Of a stretch of DNA of 64,000 bases, positions 45,891 to 56,418 are shown in pieces (position 1 is the first letter of the stretch; every line of letters begins with the position of its first letter). The position numbers and the translations under genes are program-made. This stretch comes from Acidithiobacillus ferridurans. Lineage in GTDB: Bacteria > Pseudomonadota > Gammaproteobacteria > Acidithiobacillales > Acidithiobacillaceae. Below the pieces are notes generated by a model. The model worked only from the letters and a program-made list of their open reading frames with translations, searched no databases and had not been told where the DNA came from. The stretch covers positions 2,745,501 to 2,809,500 of the forward strand of contig NZ_AP018795.1 of NCBI RefSeq assembly GCF_003966655.1. The letters are read 5' to 3'.

Positions 45891-47664
45891 ACAGGCACCC
45901 CGCGTTCATCGCCTGGATACAACATTGGCCAATCAGATTGCCGCCGGCGAGGTGGTGGAACGTCCTGCCTCCATCCTGAAAGAGCTTCTGGAAAACAGCC
46001 TGGATGCCGGAGCCACGCGGATTACCATCCATCTGGAGGGTGGTGGGATGGATTTGCTCGGTGTGGAAGATGATGGTGTCGGCATCCTGGCCGAGGATCT
46101 GCCCCTCGCCCTGGAGCGCCATGCCACCAGTAAAGTGGCCACCTGGGAAGACCTTCAGGCGATCCAGACCATGGGTTTTCGCGGTGAGGCCTTGCCAGCG
46201 ATCGCTTCCGTCTCGCGCCTGGAACTCCTCTCGCGGGCGCGCAGCCAGAATCAGGCGGCGCGCCTGCAGGTAACGGGGGGCATGGCTGCCGCTCCGGAGC
46301 CCGCAGCCAGGGCACCAGGAACCACAGTGCGTGTGGCCGATCTCTTTTTTAACGTGCCCGCACGGCGTAAGTTTCTGCGTAGTCCGGCCGCCGAGTTGTC
46401 GCGCAACCAAAAGGTGTTGCGCCAGATTGCGCTGGCCAACTTCCCGGTGGCTTTTCAGCTTATCCAGAACGGCCGCTCTCTTGCGCAATTTCCAGCTACG
46501 GATGCAGAAAGCCGGGCAGCGCGAGTAGCCGCCATAATGGGGGAAGGCTTTCTGGCCAATGCACTGTATATCGAACAGGAAGATCAGGGCTTGTCTCTCA
46601 GCGGCTGGCTGGGCCTGCCCACCTACAACCGCGCCCGCGGAGATGAACAGTATTTTTATGTTAACGGTCGTCCGGTGCGTGATCCGGTGGTTACCCATGC
46701 CCTGCGTGCGGCTTATAACGATGTGCTCTTTCAGGATCGTCACCCCCTTTATGCGCTTTACCTGAAGCTGCCGCCCGAGCGGGTGGATGTTAATGTACAT
46801 CCCGCCAAGGCGGAGGTACGCTTTCGGGACAGCCGCGAGATACACGATTTTCTTTTTCACACTCTGCGACGGGTGATTGCGGAGCAGGGCGGGGCACAAC
46901 CACGGATGACCGTTCCGGTCCAGCCTTTCTCCCAAAGCCCGACCGCTACCAAAAGTCCTGCTTACGTCCCGACTCAGCGATCGCTGAACGCTGCTGCGCA
47001 GGAGAGTGCCGGGGCCTATTGGGAACATCTAGTGGCGCCGGTGATGGCGTCCGTACCATCCCCTGATTTGCCGGCGGCACCAGCCCAGGAACTGGCCCCG
47101 AACTACACCCTCGGACAGGCCATCGGGCAGATTCACGCACGTTTCATCCTCGCTCAGAACAGCGAGGGGATGATTCTCATCGATCAGCACGCAGCTCATG
47201 AACGCATCCTCTACGAGAAGATGAAGAACATGTCTCAACAGAATGAGAAGCAGGCGTTTATTATTCCTGAATACGTGCATGTAACTGCGGCGCAAATGGC
47301 GCACTTCGACAAACGACAGCGCGATTTGCAAGCTGCCGGGCTGGACATCAGTGTTGCCGGTCCCGGTACCTTGGCCATTCATGCGGCCCCCAAAGCTATC
47401 GCCGCCGTCACCTATGGGCAGATTATCGCTGATATTCTTGCGGAAGAGCCTGCCTGGGCCGAGGGAGATGGGGACGCCGTCCTCGCCGACATGGCCTGCC
47501 GTGCCGCTATCAAGACAAACCACCGCCTCAGCCTCGAAGAGATGAACAGCCTGTTGCGCCAACTGGAGGCCACTCCGCGTTTCGGGCAGTGCAATCACGG
47601 GCGACCGACGGTAGTGTATTTTTCTTTGGCCGATCTCGACCGCCTCTTTCTCCGCGGGCGATGA
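45880..47664 (+). CDS. mutL: DNA mismatch repair protein MutL (endonuclease type)
   Basis: Links mismatch recognition by MutS to strand incision. 594 residues. The GHKL ATPase domain has IAAGEVVERPASILKELLENSLDAGA, DDGVGI and GFRGEALPAIASV. The C-terminal domain carries DQHAAHERILYE (about residue 435), which fits the metal-binding endonuclease motif DQHA-x2-E-x4-E, together with ACRAAIKTNHRLS and QCNHGRPT. E. coli MutL lacks this motif and uses MutH, so this organism probably relies on MutL nicking. The stop overlaps the miaA ATG. Confidence 0.94.
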   Translation: MRDEQAPRVHRLDTTLANQIAAGEVVERPASILKELLENSLDAGATRITIHLEGGGMDLLGVEDDGVGILAEDLPLALERHATSKVATWEDLQAIQTMGFRGEALPAIASVSRLELLSRARSQNQAARLQVTGGMAAAPEPAARAPGTTVRVADLFFNVPARRKFLRSPAAELSRNQKVLRQIALANFPVAFQLIQNGRSLAQFPATDAESRAARVAAIMGEGFLANALYIEQEDQGLSLSGWLGLPTYNRARGDEQYFYVNGRPVRDPVVTHALRAAYNDVLFQDRHPLYALYLKLPPERVDVNVHPAKAEVRFRDSREIHDFLFHTLRRVIAEQGGAQPRMTVPVQPFSQSPTATKSPAYVPTQRSLNAAAQESAGAYWEHLVAPVMASVPSPDLPAAPAQELAPNYTLGQAIGQIHARFILAQNSEGMILIDQHAAHERILYEKMKNMSQQNEKQAFIIPEYVHVTAAQMAHFDKRQRDLQAAGLDISVAGPGTLAIHAAPKAIAAVTYGQIIADILAEEPAWAEGDGDAVLADMACRAAIKTNHRLSLEEMNSLLRQLEATPRFGQCNHGRPTVVYFSLADLDRLFLRGR

Positions 47665-48629
47665 TTCCTGCTATTTTTCTGATGGGTCCGACGGCCAGCG
47701 GCAAGACCGAACTGGCCGTAAGGCTTGCCGATGCGTTGCCCATAGACATTATCAGCGTCGATTCGTTACTGGCATATCGTCATTTCGATATCGGCAGCGC
47801 CAAACCCAGTCTGGCCCTGCGCCGGCGATATCCCCACGCGCTGGTCGATATCCGGGAGCCCGACGAGCCCTATTCGGCGGGCCTGTTTCGGGAAGATGCC
47901 CTGCGCTGTATTGCACTGGCGCGGGAACGCGGTCGCATCCCGTTGCTGGTCGGCGGCACGGGCCTGTATTTTCGTGCGCTGGAGCGTGGCATTGATACCT
48001 TACCCCCCGCCAATCCCGCCTTGCGCCAGAGTCTGATGGCGTTAGCAGAGGAGGCGGGATGGTCCGCACTACACCAGCGCCTCGCGACCCTGGATCCGGA
48101 GACCGCCGCGGGTATCGCTCCCCATGACCGGCAACGCATTCAACGCGCCCTGGAAATCATCCTCGGTTCGGGGCAGGCGATCAGCGGGGCACGTCACTGG
48201 CAAGGTACATTCCCCGGCCCGCTCTACAAAATCATCCTGCGCCCGCCTAGAGGCTGGTTACATCAGCGTATCATGCAGCGCTTTGACGTCATGCTGAACG
48301 AGGGATTTCTGGACGAAATTGCCGACCTGAGCACGCGTCACTACGCGCCGGAGTTACCCGCCATGCGCGCCGTGGGTTACCGCCAATACTTCGCCTGGCA
48401 TGACGGGCTCTGCAGCTCCGCAGAAGCTTACCAGGCGGCGCTGGCGGCGACCCGCCAACTGGCCAAGCGCCAGGATACCTGGTTCAAGAGGGAATCGGCG
48501 CATTATTATCTCGATCCATCCCGCGACGATGCATCCTCTCTGCTATTGCAGATGGCCACCCGACCCGTGCAGGGCGAGGTGCATTCCATCGGCGGGGACA
48601 ACGGAGGTGAAATGGATGAAACTGGATGA
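47661..48629 (+). CDS. miaA: tRNA dimethylallyltransferase MiaA
   Basis: Isopentenylates A37 of tRNAs reading UNN codons. 322 residues from ATG 47661, overlapping mutL. P-loop FLMGPTASGKTELA (about residues 6-19), ISVDSLLAYRHFDIGSAKP (the usual DSxQVYR has Leu-Ala here), PLLVGGTGLYFRAL (about 95) and RAVGYRQYFAWHDG (about 240). The QLAKRQDTWFKRE segment near 275 is also conserved. The C-terminal tail beyond about 300 is not conserved. Confidence 0.94.
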   Translation: MIPAIFLMGPTASGKTELAVRLADALPIDIISVDSLLAYRHFDIGSAKPSLALRRRYPHALVDIREPDEPYSAGLFREDALRCIALARERGRIPLLVGGTGLYFRALERGIDTLPPANPALRQSLMALAEEAGWSALHQRLATLDPETAAGIAPHDRQRIQRALEIILGSGQAISGARHWQGTFPGPLYKIILRPPRGWLHQRIMQRFDVMLNEGFLDEIADLSTRHYAPELPAMRAVGYRQYFAWHDGLCSSAEAYQAALAATRQLAKRQDTWFKRESAHYYLDPSRDDASSLLLQMATRPVQGEVHSIGGDNGGEMDETG

Positions 48630-48818
48630 ACGCCATCCATGAACGGGGAGCCCGACTGATGGGCTGGAATCTCGAGGATGTCGACAAACCTTTCGTCGCC
48701 CGGTTGCAGGCTTAAAGTTGGCGCAGTCCAGGCATCAACGCCGGCGCGCCGGATTGCCAGCGAATACGCAGAATGCTAGCCTATGGCCACTCTGACTTTT
48801 ACCCCCATTGAGGATCTT
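48630..48818. other. Intergenic region between miaA and ndk with a GC palindrome
   Basis: 189 bases. A 12-bp perfect palindrome CCGGCGCGCCGG lies at 48741-48752 with no T tract, so it is not a convincing terminator. A short open stretch (48658-48714) ending in TAA has no recognisable family. The ndk ribosome site GAGGAT is at its right edge. Confidence 0.5.
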
Positions 48819-49244
48819 ATGGCTGTTGAGCGCACCCTTTCCATCATCAAACCCGATGCCGTGCAGAAAAATGCCATCGGTGCCATTCTTGGTCGCTTCG
48901 AGAAGGCGGGGCTGCGCATCGCAGCCGCCAAGATGTTGCATCTCAGCCGCGATGACGCGGGTGGGTTTTATGCGGTGCACCAGGCCCGGCCTTTTTACGG
49001 CGAGTTGTGCGACTTCATGAGCAGCGGTCCGGTATTGGTTACGGTACTGGAAGGTGAGGGTGCCATCGCCAAAAACCGTGATTTGATGGGCGCCACCAAT
49101 CCCAAGGATGCCGCTGCAGGAACGATTCGTGCGGACTTTGCCGACAGCATTGATGCCAACGCCGTGCATGGTTCAGACAGTGCCGAGACTGCGGCATGGG
49201 AAATCAGTTACTTTTTTGGTCAACGGGAGATTTTTGCGCACTGA
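48819..49244 (+). CDS. ndk: Nucleoside diphosphate kinase
   Basis: Equalises NTP/NDP pools. 141 residues from ATG 48819, preceded by GAGGAT; a longer in-frame start at 48783 is unsupported because the family starts [14 protein letters not shown]. The active-site histidine is in [16 protein letters not shown] (about residue 117). [14 protein letters not shown] is also conserved. It is directly followed by rlmN with no gap, starting the ndk-rlmN-pilW-rodZ-ispG-hisS run. Confidence 0.96.
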
Positions 49245-50336
49245 ATGATGGGCGATTCTTTGGTGGTTGCTCCGGCCGAAAGGCCACACCTGCTGGGACT
49301 GGGTCGCCAGTCCCTCGCTAGGTTGCTGCGTATCTGGGGAGAGTCCCCCTTTCGGGCCAACCAGATTTTGCAATGGCTGCATACCCGCCAGGTGACGGAT
49401 TTTGCGGCCATGACCAACATCAGTAAAACCCTTCGCGCTCGCCTCGCCGCAGAAACCCGCATCGACCTGCCGGAAATCATCGCCGATCAGACAGCGGCGG
49501 ACCACACTCGCAAATGGCTGCTGCGGTTGCCCGATGGCAATGCCATAGAAACTGTTTTTATTCCCGGAGAAGATCGGGGTACGCTGTGCATCTCTTCGCA
49601 GGTAGGCTGTTCTCTGGCCTGCAGTTTCTGTGCTACTGGTGCACAGGGGCTCAGCCGCAACCTCGAAACCCATGAAATTATCGCGCAGGTGTGGGTGGCG
49701 CGCGATTTTTTGGGCCTGGACGCGATCACCAATATCGTTTTCATGGGCATGGGCGAACCGATGCTTAATTTGCGCGAGGTATTGCCGGCGCTGGATTTAT
49801 TGCGCGACGAATATGCTTACGGCTTTGGCGCGCGGCGCATTACCGTCAGCACCGCAGGTGTGGTGCCTGGTATGGATCGACTGGGTGCGGAAAGCCCGGT
49901 CAATCTCGCGATCAGCCTGCACGCCAGTCGTGATGAAATCCGCGACGTGCTCGTGCCGGTAAACCGCCACTACCCGCTGGCAGAGCTGCTCGCCGGCTGC
50001 CGCCGCTATCCTTTGCCGCCCCGGCGCCGCATCACCTTCGAATATGTAATGCTGGAGGGTGTCAATGACGCCGATTCCCATGCGCGGGAACTCCTCCGCC
50101 TGTTACGAGACATCCCGGCCATGGTGAATTTGATTCCCTTCAATCCCTTTCCCGGCTCAAATTATAAACGGTCGCCACAGGTACGCATCGATGCTTTTCG
50201 CGATATCATTCTGCGCGGTAACATAATGACGGTTACACGCCGGCCGCGTGGTGACGACATCGCCGCCGCCTGTGGTCAGTTGGCCGGGCAGGTACACGCC
50301 GGCCGTCGCAGTATTCCCTTGGCAGTGCATTCATGA
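49245..50336 (+). CDS. rlmN: Dual-specificity 23S rRNA (A2503)/tRNA (A37) methyltransferase RlmN
   Basis: Radical-SAM methylase acting on C2 of adenosine. 363 residues; ATG 49245 or 49248. The CxxxCxxC cluster motif is [15 protein letters not shown] (about residue 122). [10 protein letters not shown] (about 165), [12 protein letters not shown] and [14 protein letters not shown] follow. The C-terminal [11 protein letters not shown] supplies the cysteine used in the mechanism (about 346). The stop overlaps the pilW ATG. Confidence 0.96.
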   Translation: MMGDSLVVAPAERPHLLGLGRQSLARLLRIWGESPFRANQILQWLHTRQVTDFAAMTNISKTLRARLAAETRIDLPEIIADQTAADHTRKWLLRLPDGNAIETVFIPGEDRGTLCISSQVGCSLACSFCATGAQGLSRNLETHEIIAQVWVARDFLGLDAITNIVFMGMGEPMLNLREVLPALDLLRDEYAYGFGARRITVSTAGVVPGMDRLGAESPVNLAISLHASRDEIRDVLVPVNRHYPLAELLAGCRRYPLPPRRRITFEYVMLEGVNDADSHARELLRLLRDIPAMVNLIPFNPFPGSNYKRSPQVRIDAFRDIILRGNIMTVTRRPRGDDIAAACGQLAGQVHAGRRSIPLAVHS

Positions 50337-51178
50337 AAAGACTTCTGGGACTGGGGGCGGGTGTGCTTCTGCTGAGTGGCTGTGGGCTTTTTGGTGGCAA
50401 AAGAGCAGAGTTGACGCCCGATCAGCAAATGGCTGCGTATATTGCCCATGAACACAAGGCCAACGCCTCCGCTTCGGGCTTCAGGCCGACACCCGCCAAC
50501 AGCGAACAAGCCAAGGCCGGCATCTACACGTCTCTCGGGGCCGCTTATTTGCAGGATGGCCATCCCCGACAGGCGATCCGGGAACTGCAATTGGCAATTG
50601 CCGCTAACAGCCGTTATGCCAATGCATACAATGTCATGGGTCTGGCCTACGAACAGTTGCAGCAGCATAATCTGGCCCGCAGCGCCTTTCGCCGGGCACT
50701 CTCCATAGATGCAAAAAACCCTGAGTACCTCAATAACTACGGCGCATTTCTCATCAACTCCCGCAACTATGCCGAGGCGGTTGTCGAGCTGAAACGGGCC
50801 ACCTCCGATCCGCTGTACAGCACGCCGCAGTTCGCCTGGACCAACCTCGCACAGGCCTACGCAGGGCTCAAGGACTTGTCGGCGGCACGCGATGCGCTGA
50901 ACCGGGCACTTTATCTGGTGCCCAACTATCCGCCAGCCCTGCTGATGCTTGCCGAACTGGATTACAAGGACGGTAAAGCAGATGCCGCTTTCGCCCATTT
51001 GCAGGTGGTTCTGGCGCAGGAGCCGGATAACGCTGATGCGCTCTTGCTGGCGGGGCGGATTGCCGCCCTGCAGGGGCGGCCAACACAGGCACGGTTCCTC
51101 TGGCAGCGTTGTGTGACGGCTTCACCCTATTCCGCAGCAGGCAAGCAGGCGCAGCGACTGCTGCTGCAAAACGGTTGA
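50333..51178 (+). CDS. pilW: Type IV pilus biogenesis/stability lipoprotein PilW (PilF)
   Basis: Outer-membrane pilotin that helps PilQ secretin assembly. 281 residues. Signal peptide with lipobox LLSGC (Cys17), then about five TPR units beginning [20 protein letters not shown] (near residue 62). Typical TPR residues include [22 protein letters not shown]-type spacing. Position between rlmN and rodZ is conserved in beta- and gamma-proteobacteria. Length is slightly above the usual 250. Confidence 0.9.
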   Translation: MKRLLGLGAGVLLLSGCGLFGGKRAELTPDQQMAAYIAHEHKANASASGFRPTPANSEQAKAGIYTSLGAAYLQDGHPRQAIRELQLAIAANSRYANAYNVMGLAYEQLQQHNLARSAFRRALSIDAKNPEYLNNYGAFLINSRNYAEAVVELKRATSDPLYSTPQFAWTNLAQAYAGLKDLSAARDALNRALYLVPNYPPALLMLAELDYKDGKADAAFAHLQVVLAQEPDNADALLLAGRIAALQGRPTQARFLWQRCVTASPYSAAGKQAQRLLLQNG

Positions 51179-51189
51179 GACGGTACGCC

Positions 51190-52170
51190 ATGGATATGAC
51201 ACCAGAAAACGAAATTTCTCAGGACTTGCGGGCGGCAAGGGAGGCACATGGCTGGAGTTTTCGCCAAGTCGCAGAGCGGTTGCATATCACCGAAGCTCAG
51301 GTAAAGGGTCTGGAAGACGGTGATTATACCGCTCTGCCCGGGGCCGCTTTCGCGCGTGGTTTCCTGAAGAATTACGCGCGGCTGCTAGGCCTGGATCCGG
51401 AACCGCTGCTGAGGACGTATGACGCCTCCAACGAGGGGTCTGGGTTGCACCCGTCGGAAACGGTGTTGCCCGCCAGCGAAGGACCGCTGTTGGATTACAG
51501 CCGACGCGTACTGATTTTTTCCGTATTGATCGTGATCGGCATTATTGCGGTCGCATGGTGGGTCTGGAGTCATCAGCAGGTGCAGGGCCTGCCTGCCACG
51601 GCGGTTTCGCCTATGGTGGCCAAACATCCGGCGGTTCCCGCTAAGGCAGTTATCATGGCGCCCAACGTGTCAGCCGCTGCTCCGGTGTCAGCAATCGGGA
51701 ACCCGCAGGCGGCACCCGGCCTGCCCGTCGCACCGGTCGCGGCAACCCGGTCTGCAGCCGTGGCGACGGGTCCTGGGCTGACGTTTCAGTTCAGTGCGGA
51801 CTGCTGGGTGCAGGTCAAAGACTCCTCGGGGAAAACTCTGCTCGCAGTTTTGGGACATCGCGGCGATGTCCTACGCGTCGATTCCGGTATTCCGCCATAC
51901 AGTGTTCTGGTAGGCAAGGCCAGCGCCGTCACCATCAGTTATGATGACAAGCCTGTGCCGTTGCCCGCCAACGCCTTGGGCGTAGCCAGACTGCAGGTCG
52001 GCACCACGCCGACCGTCGCTGGTGTACCCCCCCACGGTGTCACCCACGCGGTAGCTGCCGCTCGTAGCCAGGTGCCCCCCCCTGCGCTTCCAGTAGCCAG
52101 CATGACTTCACCACCTGTTGCGGTATCTGGTACTGCAGCCGTTTCCAGCGAGGCTTTCCATGCACCATGA
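51190..52170 (+). CDS. rodZ: Cytoskeletal protein RodZ (helix-turn-helix, membrane, DUF4115)
   Basis: Connects MreB to the elongation machinery. 326 residues from ATG 51190. The cytoplasmic HTH domain (about 10-75, with [21 protein letters not shown] and [19 protein letters not shown]) comes first. One membrane helix (about 105-125) follows, then an Ala/Pro/Val-rich periplasmic linker and a DUF4115 beta domain (about 195-270: [18 protein letters not shown]). The gene overlaps ispG by 11 bases. Confidence 0.92.
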   Translation: MDMTPENEISQDLRAAREAHGWSFRQVAERLHITEAQVKGLEDGDYTALPGAAFARGFLKNYARLLGLDPEPLLRTYDASNEGSGLHPSETVLPASEGPLLDYSRRVLIFSVLIVIGIIAVAWWVWSHQQVQGLPATAVSPMVAKHPAVPAKAVIMAPNVSAAAPVSAIGNPQAAPGLPVAPVAATRSAAVATGPGLTFQFSADCWVQVKDSSGKTLLAVLGHRGDVLRVDSGIPPYSVLVGKASAVTISYDDKPVPLPANALGVARLQVGTTPTVAGVPPHGVTHAVAAARSQVPPPALPVASMTSPPVAVSGTAAVSSEAFHAP

Positions 52171-53260
52171 ATCTCCCATTCGGCGTCGTAAGACCCGGCA
52201 AATTCACGTAGGCAAGGTAGCGATCGGCGGCGATGCACCGATCAGTGTACAAAGCATGACCAATACCGAGACCCGCGATATCGCGGCCACCGTCGCGCAA
52301 ATCCGGCGCCTGGAGGCGGTAGGTGCCGACATCGTCCGGATCTCCGTACCCAGCATGGATGCTGCGGAGGCATTCAAGACGATCCGCGCTCAGGTGGAAA
52401 CCCCGCTAGTCGCCGACATCCACTTCGATCACCGTATCGCTTTGCGGGTGATGGAAGATGGTGTCGATGGCCTGCGTATCAATCCCGGAAATATCGGCTC
52501 TCTGGATAAAACACGGTTGGTGGTGGAAATGGCCAAGGACAAGGGCATCCCCATCCGTATCGGCGTCAACGCAGGGTCGCTGGAGAAGGATATCCAGGAG
52601 AAATATGGGGAACCGACACCCGAGGCACTGGTGGAGTCGGCCTTGCGTCATGTGAGCATTCTGGACGAGTTGAACTTTCATGACGTGAAGATCAGCGTCA
52701 AGGCCTCCGACATTTTTCTCGCTGTGAGCGCTTACCGCCTGCTTTCGGAAAAGGTGGATTACCCGCTGCATCTCGGTATCACCGAAGCCGGCGGCCTGCG
52801 CTCCGGCACTGTCAAATCCGCTATCGGGCTGGGCCTGCTCCTGCGGGACGGGATCGGCGATACCATCCGGGTTTCGCTCGCAGCGGATCCCGTCGAGGAG
52901 ATTCGTGTCGGCTTCGATATCCTGAAAAGCCTGCACCTGCGTCAGAAGGGGATCAATCTGATCGCCTGCCCGTCCTGCTCCCGTCAGGAGTTTGATGTCA
53001 TCACCACCATCAATGCCCTGGAAGCGCGTCTGGAAGACATTCTCGAGCCTATGGACGTTTCGGTGATCGGCTGCGTGGTGAATGGCATCGGCGAGGCGAA
53101 GGAGGCCGATATCGGCCTGGCGGGCGGTGACAAGCGCAGCATTCTCTACTACCGCGGCAAACAGGTCGATCGGGTGGAGAACAACGATATCGTCGACGTG
53201 CTCGAAAAGCGGATTCGTGCGGAAATCGCTGAACGGCAGGCGACACGCCATGAGGGTTGA
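52160..53260 (+). CDS. ispG: 4-hydroxy-3-methylbut-2-enyl diphosphate synthase IspG (GcpE)
   Basis: Iron-sulphur enzyme of the MEP isoprenoid pathway reducing MEcPP to HMBPP. 366 residues from ATG 52160. [14 protein letters not shown] near the N-terminus and RINPGNIG (about 110) are conserved. The cluster cysteines are in [12 protein letters not shown] (about 270) and [18 protein letters not shown] (about 310). It overlaps rodZ and lies 35 bases before hisS. Confidence 0.96.
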   Translation: MHHESPIRRRKTRQIHVGKVAIGGDAPISVQSMTNTETRDIAATVAQIRRLEAVGADIVRISVPSMDAAEAFKTIRAQVETPLVADIHFDHRIALRVMEDGVDGLRINPGNIGSLDKTRLVVEMAKDKGIPIRIGVNAGSLEKDIQEKYGEPTPEALVESALRHVSILDELNFHDVKISVKASDIFLAVSAYRLLSEKVDYPLHLGITEAGGLRSGTVKSAIGLGLLLRDGIGDTIRVSLAADPVEEIRVGFDILKSLHLRQKGINLIACPSCSRQEFDVITTINALEARLEDILEPMDVSVIGCVVNGIGEAKEADIGLAGGDKRSILYYRGKQVDRVENNDIVDVLEKRIRAEIAERQATRHEG

Positions 53261-53295
53261 GCACCACCTTCCCATGCTGCAAAAAGGGAGCGGGC

Positions 53296-54615
53296 ATGGC
53301 GAGTAAGGAGTTGCAGGCGGTACGTGGTATGAATGACATTTTCCCGGAGGAGAGCGCGGGGTGGCAGGCGTTGGAAGATGACCTGCGGATGTTGCTGGCG
53401 CTCTACGACTACGGTGAAGTGCGTCTGCCTCTTCTGGAATCGACGGAACTCTTCGCCCGTGCCATTGGCGATGCCACCGATATCGTCCAGAAGGAGATGT
53501 ATACTTTCGCCGATCGCAATGGAGACAGTCTTACCCTGCGGCCGGAGGGTACGGCGGGATGCGTGCGTGCGGCGATTCAGGCCCGGAGCATTCGGGGCCA
53601 GACCCCACGCTATTATTATATGGGGCCGATGTTTCGGCACGAACGTCCGCAAAAGGGTCGTTACCGGCAGTTTCACCAACTGGGTGTGGAGGTTTTCGGG
53701 CTGCCTGCGGCGGGTACCGATGCCGAGGTCATCGCCCTGTCGGCGCGGATTCTACGGGCGGCTGGGGTTACCGCTTCGCTGCAGATCAACTCACTGGGGA
53801 GCCCGGCGGCGCGTATCCACTATCGAACCCTGCTGCTGGACTATCTGCGTCCGCGGCGTGGGGTGCTCTGTGCCGACTGTCGGGAACGGATGGAGCGCAA
53901 CCCGCTGCGCGTACTCGATTGCAAGGTGCCTGCCTGTCAGGAGATTGCCCGCATGGCTCCGCATTTGGTGGATCATCTGGACGAAGACTCCGCCGCCCAT
54001 TTTGCCAGTCTGCAATCATTGCTGACCGCGCTCGATATCCCATATCTGGTCAATCACAGCCTTGTACGCGGTCTGGATTATTACAACCGTACGGTTTTTG
54101 AATGGGTGACGGACGCGCTTGGCGCCCAGGGCACGGTGCTGGCGGGTGGTCGTTATGACGGTTTGGTCGCACAGTTGGGTGGTGCTGATACACCGGCGAT
54201 CGGCTTTGCCGTGGGCCTTGAAAGGCTACTGGCGTTGCAGGCGCTGCAGGGGAGGGGGGTAGAGGCACCTCATCCTTTACTGTTTATCGGCGCTCTGGAT
54301 GATGTTGCGGTGGCCCGCGCGTGGCGAATCGCCGAGCAGCTACGGGATGCAGGTATTTCCGTGGTGACCGGGGGCCCCGCCACTTTCAAGAACGTCATGA
54401 AGCAGGCGGAACGTTCCCGGGCCAGATTCCAGGCCCTGATTGGTGCGGAGCAAATCGCCGGTGAGCCGCTGATCCTCAAGGAACAGGCCGGAGAAGGCCG
54501 CTGGCAGGGAGATCCCGAGGCGTTGTACGAGGGTTTGCGCAGCCTTGGCGTTGATTTCCCGCAGCATGCACCCCATACTGTCCGCAATTTTGCCACAGCC
54601 AGAACCTCATCGTGA
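53296..54615 (+). CDS. hisS: Histidyl-tRNA synthetase
   Basis: Class II synthetase charging tRNA-His. 439 residues from ATG 53296 (GGGAG upstream); the in-frame start at 53257 adds an unconserved leader. ELQAVRGMNDIFPEES, LRPEGTAGCVRA, motif 2 YYYMGPMFRHERPQKGRYRQFHQ (about 105-127 split across the loop), RGLDYYNRTVFEW and GGRYDGL are diagnostic. The C-terminal anticodon domain is complete. HisZ at 15698 is its non-catalytic paralogue. Confidence 0.96.
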   Translation: MASKELQAVRGMNDIFPEESAGWQALEDDLRMLLALYDYGEVRLPLLESTELFARAIGDATDIVQKEMYTFADRNGDSLTLRPEGTAGCVRAAIQARSIRGQTPRYYYMGPMFRHERPQKGRYRQFHQLGVEVFGLPAAGTDAEVIALSARILRAAGVTASLQINSLGSPAARIHYRTLLLDYLRPRRGVLCADCRERMERNPLRVLDCKVPACQEIARMAPHLVDHLDEDSAAHFASLQSLLTALDIPYLVNHSLVRGLDYYNRTVFEWVTDALGAQGTVLAGGRYDGLVAQLGGADTPAIGFAVGLERLLALQALQGRGVEAPHPLLFIGALDDVAVARAWRIAEQLRDAGISVVTGGPATFKNVMKQAERSRARFQALIGAEQIAGEPLILKEQAGEGRWQGDPEALYEGLRSLGVDFPQHAPHTVRNFATARTSS

Positions 54616-55223
54616 CCGGTCCAGAACTCTCCGAATTCCTTTATCGCCATCGAGTTTCCGTTATCGCGGGCATCATCATGGTCCTGCTCGCGGCAATGGG
54701 CTTTTTCGGCTACGAAAAATACCAGCGCCATCAGGTGGAGCGCGCCGCCGTGCTATATAACGAACTGGTGGATACCCTCGTCGCGGGGCAGACCAGTACG
54801 GCACGCGCCAGCGCGGATACGCTGGTGCATCAATATGGACACACGCCCTACGCCATTTTCGCCCGGTTTTTTCTCGCGCGCATGGACAGCGAAAGCAACC
54901 AGATCCCGGCGACAGAAGCGGAGCTCAACAGCGTCATCCAGGCCAAGACCGCGCCGAGGGGGCTAAAGGGCATCGCCACCCTCAGCCTGGCCCGACTCTA
55001 CCTGGACCAGAAGCAGCCGCAGAAGGCCCTGGATATGCTGAAAGTGCCGGATGCGGCCTTCGCCACCCTGCAGGAGGAAATTCAGGGAGACGCCTATGTG
55101 GCACTTCATCAGGACGGCAAAGCCATGCGGGCTTACCAGGCAGCCATTGCCGACCTTCCGGCCGCCGATCCTTACCGCAGCTACCTGCAGATGAAGATGG
55201 CCAATATCGGAGTGGCGCCATGA
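54612..55223 (+). CDS. yfgM: YfgM-like periplasmic ancillary SecYEG translocon protein
   Basis: 203 residues: a short cytoplasmic head, one membrane helix (about 15-33) and a periplasmic TPR-like domain. VERAAVLYNELVD near residue 42 and TLSLARLYLDQKQPQKALDML (about 118-138) are conserved features. In E. coli YfgM binds PpiD at the Sec translocon. Position between hisS and bamB is the standard one. Four-base overlaps join it to both neighbours. Confidence 0.9.
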   Translation: MTGPELSEFLYRHRVSVIAGIIMVLLAAMGFFGYEKYQRHQVERAAVLYNELVDTLVAGQTSTARASADTLVHQYGHTPYAIFARFFLARMDSESNQIPATEAELNSVIQAKTAPRGLKGIATLSLARLYLDQKQPQKALDMLKVPDAAFATLQEEIQGDAYVALHQDGKAMRAYQAAIADLPAADPYRSYLQMKMANIGVAP

Positions 55224-56407
55224 AGCTGCGACCTTTTTCCCGCGCTCTCGGGCGCATGGTAGCGCTGGGTGCCGTGGCCACTCTGCTGAATGGTTGTGGT
55301 ATCCTATCCTGGTTTCATTCCACTCCTGCCCCCAAGACTCCGCCGCCCCTCGCCAAGGGGATGGATAAAGTATCCTTCTCCACCGAATGGCAGGCCCGTC
55401 TATATGGTATCTGGCAGGTCAACCCCTATCAGAATACGTTGATTGCCCATGACAAAGGGCAGATTGTGGTCGTCGATGCGTCCGGGCGTCTGGTCAGCAT
55501 GACCGACGGTGGTCGCCAGATGTGGACGCGCAGCCTGGATGGCCGGACAGCGCGCGGCCCGACACTGGCAAACGGTGTGGTTTATACCGGCACAGACACT
55601 GGAAAAGTCTATGCGTTTACGGCAAAGGACGGCCACCCGCTCTGGACCATACAGTTGAGTTCCGAAGTGCTTACCCCGGTAGTGGCGGCGGGTGACCATC
55701 TTCTGGTGCAGACGGTGGATGGGCATCTCTGGGCTCTCGACCCGAATAATGGCAAGGTGCAATGGACATTCTCCATGAATCAGCCGACCCTCATCCTGCG
55801 TGCGGTGGCTACGCCTGCGGTGCATGACGGAGTGGTGTATGCCGGTTTCGCGGATGGGACGGTGGCGGCTCTTAGTCTGGGGTCCGGTGCGGAGCTCTGG
55901 CGGGCGCAGGTCGCCTTACCCCATGGCAGCAATGAATTGGCGCGTATGGTGGATGTGGCCGCAAGCCCGGTGGTTGGGGAGGGGCAGGTCATCACTGCAG
56001 CCTATCAGGGGAATCTGGCTGCTTACGCGTTGCAGGGCGGCACCCAGAACTGGAGTGTACCGATGTCCGTCTATATGACGCCGGTACTGGAGGATGGCCA
56101 TCTGCTCGTCGCGGACGCCGATGGGCGGATATCCTCCGTAGACCCGGCATCCGGCAATGTGCTCTGGCGCAATGACCGTCTTAGCGGGCACGATTTGACC
56201 GGGTTTGGCCTCTGTGGCGGGAGTCTGCTGGCCACGGACAATGCGGGTTATCTCTATGTCATCGATCCACAGACCGGGCACCGCATAGGTCAGACGCGGC
56301 TGTCTGATAGCGGTATTCAGAGTACTCCCGTTTGTCTGGGAAGTGGCCAGATCCTTGCCCTCAGTGATGCGGGCACCTTGTATCGAATCCACCTGGCAAA
56401 GCGCTAA
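55220..56407 (+). CDS. bamB: Outer-membrane assembly lipoprotein BamB
   Basis: Eight-bladed beta-propeller of the BAM complex. 395 residues. The lipobox LLNGC gives lipidated Cys about 26. PQQ-like repeat units are visible: MWTRSLDGRTARGPTLANG, VYAFTAKDGHPLWTIQL, LWALDPNNGKVQWTF and ISSVDPASGNVLWRND. A LysM domain is absent. It is eleven bases before der, the typical bamB-der pair. Confidence 0.94.
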   Translation: MKLRPFSRALGRMVALGAVATLLNGCGILSWFHSTPAPKTPPPLAKGMDKVSFSTEWQARLYGIWQVNPYQNTLIAHDKGQIVVVDASGRLVSMTDGGRQMWTRSLDGRTARGPTLANGVVYTGTDTGKVYAFTAKDGHPLWTIQLSSEVLTPVVAAGDHLLVQTVDGHLWALDPNNGKVQWTFSMNQPTLILRAVATPAVHDGVVYAGFADGTVAALSLGSGAELWRAQVALPHGSNELARMVDVAASPVVGEGQVITAAYQGNLAAYALQGGTQNWSVPMSVYMTPVLEDGHLLVADADGRISSVDPASGNVLWRNDRLSGHDLTGFGLCGGSLLATDNAGYLYVIDPQTGHRIGQTRLSDSGIQSTPVCLGSGQILALSDAGTLYRIHLAKR

Positions 56408-56418
56408 GGCTCTATTTC

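Noticed and set aside
48648-48714. Short open stretch after miaA reading MGWNLEDVDKPFV
   Set aside because: Only about 18-28 codons, no convincing ribosome site, and the faint resemblance to a dehydratase N-terminus is too short to support a gene or remnant.
48741-48752. CCGGCGCGCCGG palindrome as a terminator for miaA
   Set aside because: No T tract follows and the loop would be too small; listed only as a palindrome.
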